Made by a program: the position numbers and the translations under genes
From: Marinoscillum sp964351625
GTDB taxonomy: Bacteria; Bacteroidota; Bacteroidia; Cytophagales; Cyclobacteriaceae
Direction of reading: 5' to 3'
NCBI GenBank assembly: GCA_964351625.1
Contig: CAYGOV010000001.1
Location: forward strand, 510,043-574,042
Length of the DNA: 64,000 nucleotides
The notes under the pieces: generated by a model
What the model was told of the DNA's origin: nothing
Database searches by the model: none
Seen by the model: only the letters and a program-made list of their open reading frames with translations
In this document: one piece after another, positions 48,498 to 57,572 of the stretch
Numbering within the stretch: position 1 is the stretch's first letter
Layout: each line of letters begins with the position of its first letter

Positions 48498-51400
48498 ATG
48501 ATACGAAAGATTTTACTTCTATCTGCTTTGCTAATTGTAAGCCTCTTGCAAGGTTTTACACAAGGGCAAACAGCAAGTGTAAATATTGATGCTGATATTA
48601 AGTTTCAGAAAGTGACTGGTTATGGGGGATTTGTATGTGCCCCAACATTCAACTATAACCATATGACAATTCCTGAAATAGAGAGGCTCTGGGGTAAATC
48701 GAGTGAAATGGGATATAATATCATGCGGTTGTACATCCCCATAGGTAGAGATGCTTGGGAGCAATCTCTGGCCACAGCCAAGCATGCTCAGTCGCTTGGG
48801 CTAATCATTTTTGCCAGCCCTTGGTCTATGCCAGCAGAATGGAAAACCAACAACAGTATTTCTGGTGTAGTGATCAATGGAACAGAAGAGAATGAAGGTT
48901 TTCTAAAAGAAGAGAACTATGAGGATTATGCTAATTACCTAAATGATTATGCAACTTATCTTAGGGATAATGGAGTAGAACTGGCAGGGATTTCACTACA
49001 AAATGAGCCTGATTACAAAGTAGAATACGCCGGATGTACCTGGACACCCCAGCAAATCATCAACTTCATCAATAACTATGGTGATATCATCAATTGTCCA
49101 ATCATTGCTCCTGAAACTGTAGGCTTTTCCAATAACTACATCAAACCAATAGTAGAGAGTGAGGCTTTCGATAAAATTGCCATTTATGCCGGCCATCAAT
49201 ATGGAAATATCCAAAGTGATATTCAAAAAGTTTATGCAACGGGAAAAGAAATTTGGATGACGGAAAACCTGATCAACTGGAATGCAGGATTAGAAACACC
49301 TCGCAACTATAGTTGGGAACTGGATGCCTTTGATTTCTCAAAAAGTGTGAATACAGCCATGCTTTCCAACGTAAGTGCCTGGATTCATTACGCATCTAAG
49401 CGATACTACGCCATGATGGGTGATGGTACCAATGGCACCACGGCTGGGGCAATCACCAAAAGAGGGTACATCCTCTCACATTACGCTAAATATACGACTG
49501 GCACCACTCGAATAGAGGCGCAGTGGAAAGATGAATCTAATATGCTGGAAGGCTCTTCATTCCTCTCCGTATCAGGAGACACTGTTGTTCTTCAGGTTAT
49601 TAATCCTTCGAATGAGCCATATGAACTCACAGTGGATTTACCATTTTACACTACTTCAGTTACAACTATAGTGACCACTGACCAACAGAGTATGTCCAGT
49701 TCGGCGATTAGCTTAGAGGATGAGACTTTTCGTCCGAAAATGAATGTATCAGCATCCAGCTTTTCCACTTTTGTATTTGTAAAAAGCAAAGAGCGGTCGG
49801 AATCTCAGATGGTAGGAGAACCTTTGAATTTTAACAAAATAGAAGATCAGACGGTAACGAATGCTGCATTCGGAACTTCCTATCAGCTAAGCGGCAATTC
49901 GGCCACCTTCGATGTAACAACTCAATTGATCAGCCCTTATCAAAATGTTAGTAGTGGATATATAGAGCTAGATGAAAAGTTTACCAAAATGATTTTCCAC
50001 ATCAATAGCGCATCATCTGCCAACCAATACAATTCAGACAATACCACTTTGTATTATGTGAACGCAAGTGGTGAGACAAGCTCTCACAACTACGGGAAAA
50101 TTGACGTTTTCCAGACGGGTGATTTTGATTGGGAATTCGATATTTCCTCCGCGGTACTGACAGATGGGTGTACGGGGATCATTGGTTTCAGTAATACCAA
50201 TTACAGCTCTGTATTAACCATAGAATTTGGTGATGTGTATTTTAAGCGAGGCAATGAAAAGGCGTTTAAGTTTTCAGGCATTTACAGTGATGATGACAGT
50301 AATTTGCTTGATTGTCTGGAAGACATAGGCTATACCTCTCTTGACTTTACTGAGGTGACCGGTATTACATCTGCGCAGGATTGGCATGCGGATGCAGCCA
50401 ATGTAAACTGCGTTTTTTATGTAGCGGATGATACTGACAATAGCAGATCGAATGTCGTCAAGAATAACACTTGTATGAACCTTGCATTGTCAGAAGAAGG
50501 TGGCGATTTTTACGTTTCCGATAGCTTTACAGCTAATGCAGCTTCATACAGTCATACTTTTGACAATTATGGAATGCTTGTTCTCCCGTTTGACGCTGCT
50601 ATTCCGGCTGATGCCAAAGTTTACACTTTACAGACGACAAACACTGAAGTGACCTGCACATTGATAGCCAATAATGAGATTCCTGCAAATACCCCAATTC
50701 TGGTGGTGGGCGACGGGCTTATCAAATTTGAAGGAAACGGAAATGTATCTTCGCCTCTTTCTATTGTCAATGGTTTAGCAGGTGTTTACACGCAAAAAAG
50801 GATATCTACCGGTGCTTATTTTCTGAAAACGCAAAATGGTGTGGCCGGCTTCTACCGAGTAAACGATGGAGATGAGGTGTTTATGGAGCCATTTAGTGCC
50901 TACTACTCAGAGGAGAATGGTGCTACCGTCTCTTCATTGCCTTTGAAGTTTCCAGGGGAAGCAAGTGTCACTGTGAGCTTCGATGTGGATGGCGGAAGTG
51001 ACGTGGAAGCCATAACAGTGGATTTCTTTGGATCAGTTTCCGAACCAAGTGATCCTACCAAATCAGAATATGTTTTTACCGGCTGGTACAAAGATCCTGG
51101 TTTCATGACCATATGGGATTTTGCTAATGATGTAGTAACTGAAGACATTACCCTTTATGCTAAGTGGCAGATCGCAAACTATACGGTTAGTTTCGATACT
51201 GACGGAGGTAGTTCCGTAGCAGCTGTAGCTGCGGTCTCTCAAGGAACTATTGCAGCCCCGGAAGCACCTTTAAAGTCAGGATACGTATTTGCTGGTTGGT
51301 ACAAGGATTCGGATTTCGTAGATATTTGGGATTTTGATAACGACATCATAGCGGGAAACATCACCCTATATGCCAAATGGGAGCTAATCACTGCGGTGCA

Positions 51401-51629
51401 ACCTGCTGACGGTATCAGGATTCATCCTAGTCTTGTAGAGGATGACCTTCATTTGGATTTTCAGGATGCTTGGGGTTACATATATAATTTACAAGGAGCT
51501 TTAGTTATGGATAAATTTAAGGTTTCGGGGGAGACAACAATTGATGCCTCTTCATTGGTGCCGGGAGTTTACATCGTCAAAGTGGTGACGATGGCTCAAA
51601 TAAGGACGGGAAAATTTATTAAACAATAG
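48498..51629 (+). CDS. GH30 (glucurono)xylanase-type enzyme with InlB-like repeats and T9SS tail
   Basis: A 1043-aa secreted enzyme. The GH30 barrel and side sandwich span about 28-435: acid/base Glu170 in SLQNEPDY, nucleophile Glu256 in WMTEN, and the KRGYILSHYAKY signature. Arg302 (KRYY) lies where subfamily 8 glucuronoxylanases carry the Arg that binds 4-O-methyl-glucuronate, so that activity is plausible but unproven. Uncharacterised beta modules follow (about 440-810). Two InlB B-type repeats (about 818-885 and 887-955, each with GGS, GWYKD and ITLYAKW) and a T9SS sorting domain (about 965-1043, ending GKFIKQ) complete the protein. It is one of only two T9SS cargoes in the locus, so it probably attacks polymeric xylan outside the cell. 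Confidence 0.88.
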   Translation: MIRKILLLSALLIVSLLQGFTQGQTASVNIDADIKFQKVTGYGGFVCAPTFNYNHMTIPEIERLWGKSSEMGYNIMRLYIPIGRDAWEQSLATAKHAQSLGLIIFASPWSMPAEWKTNNSISGVVINGTEENEGFLKEENYEDYANYLNDYATYLRDNGVELAGISLQNEPDYKVEYAGCTWTPQQIINFINNYGDIINCPIIAPETVGFSNNYIKPIVESEAFDKIAIYAGHQYGNIQSDIQKVYATGKEIWMTENLINWNAGLETPRNYSWELDAFDFSKSVNTAMLSNVSAWIHYASKRYYAMMGDGTNGTTAGAITKRGYILSHYAKYTTGTTRIEAQWKDESNMLEGSSFLSVSGDTVVLQVINPSNEPYELTVDLPFYTTSVTTIVTTDQQSMSSSAISLEDETFRPKMNVSASSFSTFVFVKSKERSESQMVGEPLNFNKIEDQTVTNAAFGTSYQLSGNSATFDVTTQLISPYQNVSSGYIELDEKFTKMIFHINSASSANQYNSDNTTLYYVNASGETSSHNYGKIDVFQTGDFDWEFDISSAVLTDGCTGIIGFSNTNYSSVLTIEFGDVYFKRGNEKAFKFSGIYSDDDSNLLDCLEDIGYTSLDFTEVTGITSAQDWHADAANVNCVFYVADDTDNSRSNVVKNNTCMNLALSEEGGDFYVSDSFTANAASYSHTFDNYGMLVLPFDAAIPADAKVYTLQTTNTEVTCTLIANNEIPANTPILVVGDGLIKFEGNGNVSSPLSIVNGLAGVYTQKRISTGAYFLKTQNGVAGFYRVNDGDEVFMEPFSAYYSEENGATVSSLPLKFPGEASVTVSFDVDGGSDVEAITVDFFGSVSEPSDPTKSEYVFTGWYKDPGFMTIWDFANDVVTEDITLYAKWQIANYTVSFDTDGGSSVAAVAAVSQGTIAAPEAPLKSGYVFAGWYKDSDFVDIWDFDNDIIAGNITLYAKWELITAVQPADGIRIHPSLVEDDLHLDFQDAWGYIYNLQGALVMDKFKVSGETTIDASSLVPGVYIVKVVTMAQIRTGKFIKQ
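50955..51380 (+). repeat. Two InlB B-type repeats in the GH30 protein
   Basis: The two roughly 205-bp units encode SFDVDGG ... TGWYKDPGF ... DITLYAKW and SFDTDGG ... AGWYKDSDF ... NITLYAKW. They act as spacers between the enzyme part and the sorting domain. Confidence 0.8.
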
Positions 51630-51788
51630 AGCAATATGTCATGCTAAAATTACCTGTGGTAGAAGCGGTTGTTGCCAGATTAACAACCTCAATGATTTTG
51701 GTGGCATTTGCTCGATGAAATTTTTACTTTTTTAAACTTGGGGCTGACAAGTTGAATGTGAGTTAGCCACACTTCTAATTTTAATGAT

Positions 51789-54185
51789 ATGTCTATGAAA
51801 AAACTGATCGTACTTTTTGTGTCACTCTTAATTGTTGGAGCCATTCCGCAGAGTCTGTTGGCTCAAAGTAAATTATATCTCAATGAGTTTGATCTTGATC
51901 AGGTGACCTTGTTGGATGGGCCTTTTAAGCATGCCCGTGATTTGAATATTGAGGTATTGCTGGAGTATGATACCGATCGCATGCTGGCACCTTATCGAAA
52001 AGAAGCTGGACTGGAGCCTAAGTCGCCATCTTATGATAACTGGATAGGGTTGGACGGTCATGTAGGAGGGCATTATCTCACTGCTATGGCGATGAACTAT
52101 GCCGCTACTGGTAATGAAGATTGTAAGCGACGAATGGATTATATGGTTTCTGAACTCAAAGCAATCCAAGAAGCCAACGCGAAAAATCATTCGGATTGGG
52201 GAGTAGGCTATGTTGGTGGAGTTCCTGAAAGTGAAAAGATCTGGACGGCTGTGCAAAGGGGTGATATTGGTACTTATCGTTCTGCATGGGTGCCTTGGTA
52301 CAATGTTCATAAAATGTATGCCGGGCTGAGAGATGCTTGGTTGTACGGAGAGAGCCAGGAGGCTCGGGAGATTTTCCTTAAACTTTGTGATTGGGGAATA
52401 GAAATCACTTCAGGACTTTCTGAAGAGCAGATGGAAAGAATGCTGGATGTAGAGCATGGTGGTATTAATGAAAGCTTTGCGGATGCTTATCAGATGACAG
52501 GTGATGAGAAGTATCTCGAAGCTGCGAAGCGATTTTCCCACAAAAGCCTGCTCAACCCACTATCTGAGGGTATTGATAATCTGGATAACAAACATGCCAA
52601 TACACAAATACCCAAATTCGTAGGTTTTGAAAGAATAGCTGAGCTTGATGACGCACAAAAATACCAGGATGCTAGTAGCAATTTCTGGGAGAATGTTGTG
52701 AGCAAGCGTTCATTGGCTTTGGGTGGAAACAGTAGAAGAGAACACTTCCCAAGTGTGAATGCCTCCATTGACTATATCAATGTGGTGGATGGTCCGGAGA
52801 CCTGCAATTCATACAACATGCTCAAGTTGACAGAGGACTTATTTCGGGTAAACCCTGAAGCCAAGTATGTGGATTTCTATGAAAAAACGCTTTTCAATCA
52901 CATCCTTTCTTCTCAGCATCCTGAACATGGCGGATATGTATACTTTACCCCGGCCAGACCGAGACATTATCGGGTTTACTCAGCGCCCAATCAGGCCATG
53001 TGGTGTTGTGTTGGTTCTGGTATGGAAAATCATAGTAAATACAGCCACTTCATCTATACGCATACAGATGAAGCATTATACCTCAACTTATTCGTAGCTT
53101 CAGAGCTTAATTGGGAGGAAAAAGGAGTAAAAATCAAACAAGAAACCAGCTTTCCCTATGAGGAGAATACCAAACTAATCATTACTGAAGGTAAAGCTTC
53201 TTTTAAATTGATGGTTCGGTATCCGGGTTGGGTAAAGGATGGAGCGTTGAGCATTAAAGTAAACGGAAAGAAATATTCTTTTGACAAGTCTCCTTCTTCT
53301 TACGTAGCGATTGACAGGAAATGGAAAAAAGGTGATGAAGTGGTCATTGCATTTCCTATGACAAACAGTGTAGAGAAGATGCCAAATGTGCCAGAGTACC
53401 TTGCTTTTATGCATGGTCCAATCCTTTTGGGTACAAAAACAGGTACGGAAAATATGAGAGGACTAATTGCTGGGGATGGCCGTTGGGATCAGTTTGCCAG
53501 TGGTGACCAGCTACCGGTAGATAAGGCACCTATTCTAATCGAAGATGATTTAGAAAATATCGCAGATAAACTAAAGCCTGTTGAAGGAGAACCACTTAAA
53601 TTCACTTTGGATGTGAAGCAGATAAACCCAATTGACATCACCTTGGAGCCATTTTCAGGAATTCACGATTCGCGCTACATGATGTATTGGTTATCACTGA
53701 CCAACGACGATTATCGAGCGTACTTGGATTCGTTGGAGGAGCAAGAGAAAATAAAAATTGCTTTGGATAAACGCACCATTGATTTGGTGACTCCCGGAGA
53801 GCAGCAGCCTGAAGCTGATCACCGTATGAAAATCGACAAATCACGTACTGGCAATAATCAGGATCAATTTTACCGAGAGGCTTCCAATGGGGGCTATTTT
53901 AGCTATGAAATGTCTACCGGAAACCTGACTGATCTAAGCCTGATGGTTCGCTACTGGGGAGCAGAATGGGGAACCCGAAAGTTTGATATTTTTATAGATG
54001 ATCAGAAACTGATTACCGAGGACAATTCAGGCAGATGGAACCAGTCTTTACTCAAAGATGTGGTTTATGAAATTCCAAACGAAATGGTGGAGGGTAAAGA
54101 CTTTGTCACTGTGAAGTTTCAAGCACTTGCTGGCACGACTGCCGGGGCAGTTTACATGGTTAGATTGTTAAAGAATGAGGAGTGA
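51789..54185 (+). CDS. GH127/GH146 (DUF1680) beta-L-arabinofuranosidase
   Basis: A 798-aa exported protein (signal peptide ending LLAQS; alternative start ATG 51795). The zinc-cysteine active site of DUF1680 enzymes is visible: Glu and Cys in GPETCNSYNM and the Cys pair in AMWCCVGSGMENHSK, the first of which is the nucleophile in GH127. Other family blocks are LDGHVGGHYLTAMAM, YNVHKMYAGLRDAW and EHGGINESFADAY. The C terminus carries a sandwich with YMVRLL. GH127 and GH146 enzymes release beta-L-arabinofuranose, known from hydroxyproline-rich glycans and pectins; in a xylan locus the target is uncertain. The start lies 159 bp past the GH30 stop. Distinguishing GH127 from GH146 needs a profile search. 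Confidence 0.88.
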   Translation: MSMKKLIVLFVSLLIVGAIPQSLLAQSKLYLNEFDLDQVTLLDGPFKHARDLNIEVLLEYDTDRMLAPYRKEAGLEPKSPSYDNWIGLDGHVGGHYLTAMAMNYAATGNEDCKRRMDYMVSELKAIQEANAKNHSDWGVGYVGGVPESEKIWTAVQRGDIGTYRSAWVPWYNVHKMYAGLRDAWLYGESQEAREIFLKLCDWGIEITSGLSEEQMERMLDVEHGGINESFADAYQMTGDEKYLEAAKRFSHKSLLNPLSEGIDNLDNKHANTQIPKFVGFERIAELDDAQKYQDASSNFWENVVSKRSLALGGNSRREHFPSVNASIDYINVVDGPETCNSYNMLKLTEDLFRVNPEAKYVDFYEKTLFNHILSSQHPEHGGYVYFTPARPRHYRVYSAPNQAMWCCVGSGMENHSKYSHFIYTHTDEALYLNLFVASELNWEEKGVKIKQETSFPYEENTKLIITEGKASFKLMVRYPGWVKDGALSIKVNGKKYSFDKSPSSYVAIDRKWKKGDEVVIAFPMTNSVEKMPNVPEYLAFMHGPILLGTKTGTENMRGLIAGDGRWDQFASGDQLPVDKAPILIEDDLENIADKLKPVEGEPLKFTLDVKQINPIDITLEPFSGIHDSRYMMYWLSLTNDDYRAYLDSLEEQEKIKIALDKRTIDLVTPGEQQPEADHRMKIDKSRTGNNQDQFYREASNGGYFSYEMSTGNLTDLSLMVRYWGAEWGTRKFDIFIDDQKLITEDNSGRWNQSLLKDVVYEIPNEMVEGKDFVTVKFQALAGTTAGAVYMVRLLKNEE

Positions 54186-54349
54186 TATAGGCTTCAATCG
54201 TTTTTAAGATAAATTGATTGCTTCAATGGGTTCTAATTTTCACATTAAAAAACCATTGAGGTTTGAAACATATTTAAAACTCTGGATTTGGATCTTCCTA
54301 TTTCTTCATGATTATTCAAAAGAGAAAACATTAAATAAACAGCACACCT

Positions 54350-57300
54350 ATGCATAGAAAATTAGCCCTCAATTCATTGCTGCTTTCCGTTCTCCATTTA
54401 GGAATGGCCCAAAGTGATCAAAACGATCTTGAAAACCCTCGGGTAGTCGAGATCAATAAAGAAGCTCCGCATGCCACGTTCATGGTGTATGAGCAGAAGG
54501 AATATGTTATTGAAGACGACTATACGAATTCTGCTTATTTCAAATCGCTCAATGGTGAGTGGAAATTCAGTTTTTCTGAACGGGCAGAAGACACCAATCC
54601 TTATTTTTTTAAAGTTGACTTGGTAGATGAAAAATGGGACAATATTTCAGTGCCTTCCAATTGGGAAATAGAAGGATATGGCCTTCCGATTTACACCAAT
54701 GTGGCCTATCCTTTTAAGAAAAATCCTCCTTTCATTGAGGGTGATGTGCCGGTCGGATCATATCGGAAGACTTTTGAGATTCCTGCCGCATGGGATGGAC
54801 GTCAAACCATCCTTCACTTTAATTCTGTGAGTGGTGCAGCCATAGTCTATGTGAATGGCCAGAAGGTGGGATTGAGCAAAGTGGCAAAATCACCAGCGGA
54901 GTTTGACATTTCTAAATACTTGAAAAAGGGCAAGAATATACTAGCCGTCCAAGTTCATAGATGGCATGATGGGAGCTATCTGGAAGATCAGGATTTTTGG
55001 CGACTGAGTGGAATTGAGCAAGATGTGTACCTCACTAGTTTGCCGAAGACTACTGTTTGGGATTTTTTCATCAATGCTGATTTGGATGCTGAGTATAAAA
55101 ATGGATTGCTGCAAGCGACTGTTGATGTAAGGAGATTCGATAAACAGAAATCTAAGGGTACGGTATTATTGGAAGTGTTTGACACTGATGGTACGCAAAA
55201 GATATTCTCACAGGAGCAAGCTTTTGACGGAAGTCAGGGTCAAGTATCCTTCTCAGGCGGAATAGCTAATGTGAAAAAATGGAGTGCAGAATATCCGAAC
55301 CTCTATAGCGCAGTAATAACCTTGAAGGATGCCGCAGGAAAATCCACCATGTTTACTGGAAGTAAAATTGGATTCCGAAAAATGGAAATCAAGAATGCCC
55401 AACTTTTGGTCAATGGCCAAGCAATACTTGTCAAAGGCGTCAACTTGCATATACATGATGATATCACTGGTCACGTGCCGACTGTTGAAACCATGATGAA
55501 GGACATTCGCCTGATGAAGCAAAACAATGTCAATGCTGTGCGGACCAGCCATTATCCTCAGCACCCCATGTGGTACAAACTCTGTGATCAGTATGGGCTT
55601 TACCTTGTGGATGAGGCGAATATTGAAAGTCACGGTATGGGAGCCACCAACCAAGGTGGCTTTGATGAATCTATTCACCCTGCCTATCTCGAAGAGTGGG
55701 CGCCTGCCCATATGGATCGAATCAAAAGAGCGGTCGAGCGGGATAAAAACCATCCATCGGTCATTCTCTGGTCTATGGGAAATGAGTGTGGAAACGGACC
55801 AGTATTTCACGATGCTTACAATTGGATCAAAGAACGCGATACTACTCGATTTGTCACTTATGAGCAGGCAGGAGAAGATTGGAATACTGATGTGGTGAGT
55901 CCTATGTATCCGTGGATGGGACACATGACAGGATATGCCAACGATATGTCCAAGAAGAGGCCATTCATCATGTGTGAATACTCGCATGCTATGGGCAATA
56001 GCAGTGGCAACTTTCAGGAATATTGGGACATTATTTTAGCCAGTCCTCATATGCAAGGCGGATTTATCTGGGACTGGGTAGATCAGGGTTTGAAAACCGA
56101 AAATGAAGCGGGAGAAGTATTTTGGGCGTATGGAGGTGATCTTGGAGGCCACAACCGATGGAATGATGGAAACTTCTGTGCCAATGGAGTGGTAGCTTCT
56201 GATCGTACACCACATCCGGCTTTAAGTGAAGTAAAAAAGGTTTATCAAAACATCTTGTTTAGCTGGGCTGATAAGAGTACCCAGACTGTGAAAATTCAGA
56301 ACCTGTACAATTTCACCGATCTCAACCAGTTCGATTTTAAATGGGATTTGTTGGCTGATGGAATAGTGGTTGAGTCAGGTGAATTCAATGTAGAGGTAAA
56401 GCCGGAGCAGTCGATAGAAAAGAAGGTTGAGTTCGCAAATGGGTTGAATTCGGATAAAGAATACTTACTAAATGTTTACGCTTTCACTCAGGATAAAACC
56501 GAAATCATTCCAGCTCAAACAGAGCTGGCTAGAGAGCAATTGGCTATTAAGAGGCCGAAGGAAATGTTCGTTACAGCACCGCCAAAAGGCAAACTCAAAG
56601 TGAAGCAAAATAATGGGTTGCTCACCTTTTCTTCGGGAGAGGTCAGTGGAGTATTCAATACAGAAAGCGGAGCGTTTGAATCTTACTCCTTGGCTGGCGA
56701 GGCACCAATAACTAATTTCCCTGCGCCTTACTTTTGGAGAGCAACCACCGATAATGATTATGGCAATAGAATGCAGAGCAGATCTTCTGACTGGAAAGAT
56801 GCTGCTGCGCAACGCGAATTAAAAGAGGTGAAAGTCTCTAAGAAGTCGCCGAATGGTCAATTCATCGAAGTGAGCTATGGTTTATTGGCGGACTCTGCAG
56901 ATTACGTTATTAATTACCTGATTCAAAATGATGGATCTATTCAGGTGACTTCATCTATTGACGTAAAGAAAAGTAAGATGCAGGAGTTGCCAAGATTCGG
57001 GATGCGCATGCAGCTTTCGGATTCCTACAACAATCTGGAATATTATGGTCGTGGGCCGGAGGAGAACTACTCTGATAGAAATACTGCAGCATTTTTGGGA
57101 ACCTATACTGCCAAAGTAGACGAGCAGAAAATGCCTTACATCAGGCCACAGGAGTATGGCTATCATACCGATACCCGTTGGTTAAAACTAAGTGATGAAA
57201 GTGGAAGAGGTATTTTGGTGCGAGGACTGCAACCGATAAGCTTTAGTGCGCTCAATGTTGAAACGGAGCAGCTAGATGGAGGCGAAAGAAAAAGCCAATC

Positions 57301-57463
57301 TCATCCAACTGACATCAAGTACAATGACTTTGTTACCCTACACGTGGATCTGGCGCAGCGAGGAGTAGGAGGAGACAATAGCTGGGGTGCTCGTCCTCAT
57401 GATCCTTACAGGTTAGAGGAAAAGCAATACCAATACAGTTACACGATCAAACTTGTCAAATAA
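54350..57463 (+). CDS. GH2 beta-galactosidase (LacZ-type)
   Basis: A 1037-aa exported enzyme (signal peptide ending MAQSD), the usual length of five-domain LacZ-type beta-galactosidases. The sugar-binding jelly roll (about 55-225), Ig-like domain (about 225-340), TIM barrel (about 345-640), second Ig domain and C-terminal Bgal_small domain (about 770-1035) are in order. The acid/base Glu is in WSMGNECGNG, the nucleophile Glu in IMCEYSHAMGN, and VRTSHYPQ and GGFIWDWVDQG are intact. It would release terminal beta-galactose, found on complex xylan side chains. It is the last forward gene of the PUL and ends at a terminator shared with the converging esterase gene. Confidence 0.93.
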   Translation: MHRKLALNSLLLSVLHLGMAQSDQNDLENPRVVEINKEAPHATFMVYEQKEYVIEDDYTNSAYFKSLNGEWKFSFSERAEDTNPYFFKVDLVDEKWDNISVPSNWEIEGYGLPIYTNVAYPFKKNPPFIEGDVPVGSYRKTFEIPAAWDGRQTILHFNSVSGAAIVYVNGQKVGLSKVAKSPAEFDISKYLKKGKNILAVQVHRWHDGSYLEDQDFWRLSGIEQDVYLTSLPKTTVWDFFINADLDAEYKNGLLQATVDVRRFDKQKSKGTVLLEVFDTDGTQKIFSQEQAFDGSQGQVSFSGGIANVKKWSAEYPNLYSAVITLKDAAGKSTMFTGSKIGFRKMEIKNAQLLVNGQAILVKGVNLHIHDDITGHVPTVETMMKDIRLMKQNNVNAVRTSHYPQHPMWYKLCDQYGLYLVDEANIESHGMGATNQGGFDESIHPAYLEEWAPAHMDRIKRAVERDKNHPSVILWSMGNECGNGPVFHDAYNWIKERDTTRFVTYEQAGEDWNTDVVSPMYPWMGHMTGYANDMSKKRPFIMCEYSHAMGNSSGNFQEYWDIILASPHMQGGFIWDWVDQGLKTENEAGEVFWAYGGDLGGHNRWNDGNFCANGVVASDRTPHPALSEVKKVYQNILFSWADKSTQTVKIQNLYNFTDLNQFDFKWDLLADGIVVESGEFNVEVKPEQSIEKKVEFANGLNSDKEYLLNVYAFTQDKTEIIPAQTELAREQLAIKRPKEMFVTAPPKGKLKVKQNNGLLTFSSGEVSGVFNTESGAFESYSLAGEAPITNFPAPYFWRATTDNDYGNRMQSRSSDWKDAAAQRELKEVKVSKKSPNGQFIEVSYGLLADSADYVINYLIQNDGSIQVTSSIDVKKSKMQELPRFGMRMQLSDSYNNLEYYGRGPEENYSDRNTAAFLGTYTAKVDEQKMPYIRPQEYGYHTDTRWLKLSDESGRGILVRGLQPISFSALNVETEQLDGGERKSQSHPTDIKYNDFVTLHVDLAQRGVGGDNSWGARPHDPYRLEEKQYQYSYTIKLVK

Positions 57464-57496
57464 CCTTGTTTCGTTTTACACAAAAGATAAGTCATT

Positions 57497-57526
57497 AAAA
57501 AAGAGTGCTGAGAGCACCCTTTTTTA
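57497..57526. terminator. Bidirectional terminator between converging genes
   Basis: A run AAAAAAG, then GTGCT and AGCAC around GAG, then CTTTTTT give a symmetric hairpin flanked by A and T runs. It can terminate the GH2 gene on the plus strand and the acetylesterase on the minus strand. Confidence 0.85.
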
Positions 57527-57572
57527 ATGTTATTTGAAAGTCAATAACAACCTCAACTTGTTGAATACCAAT

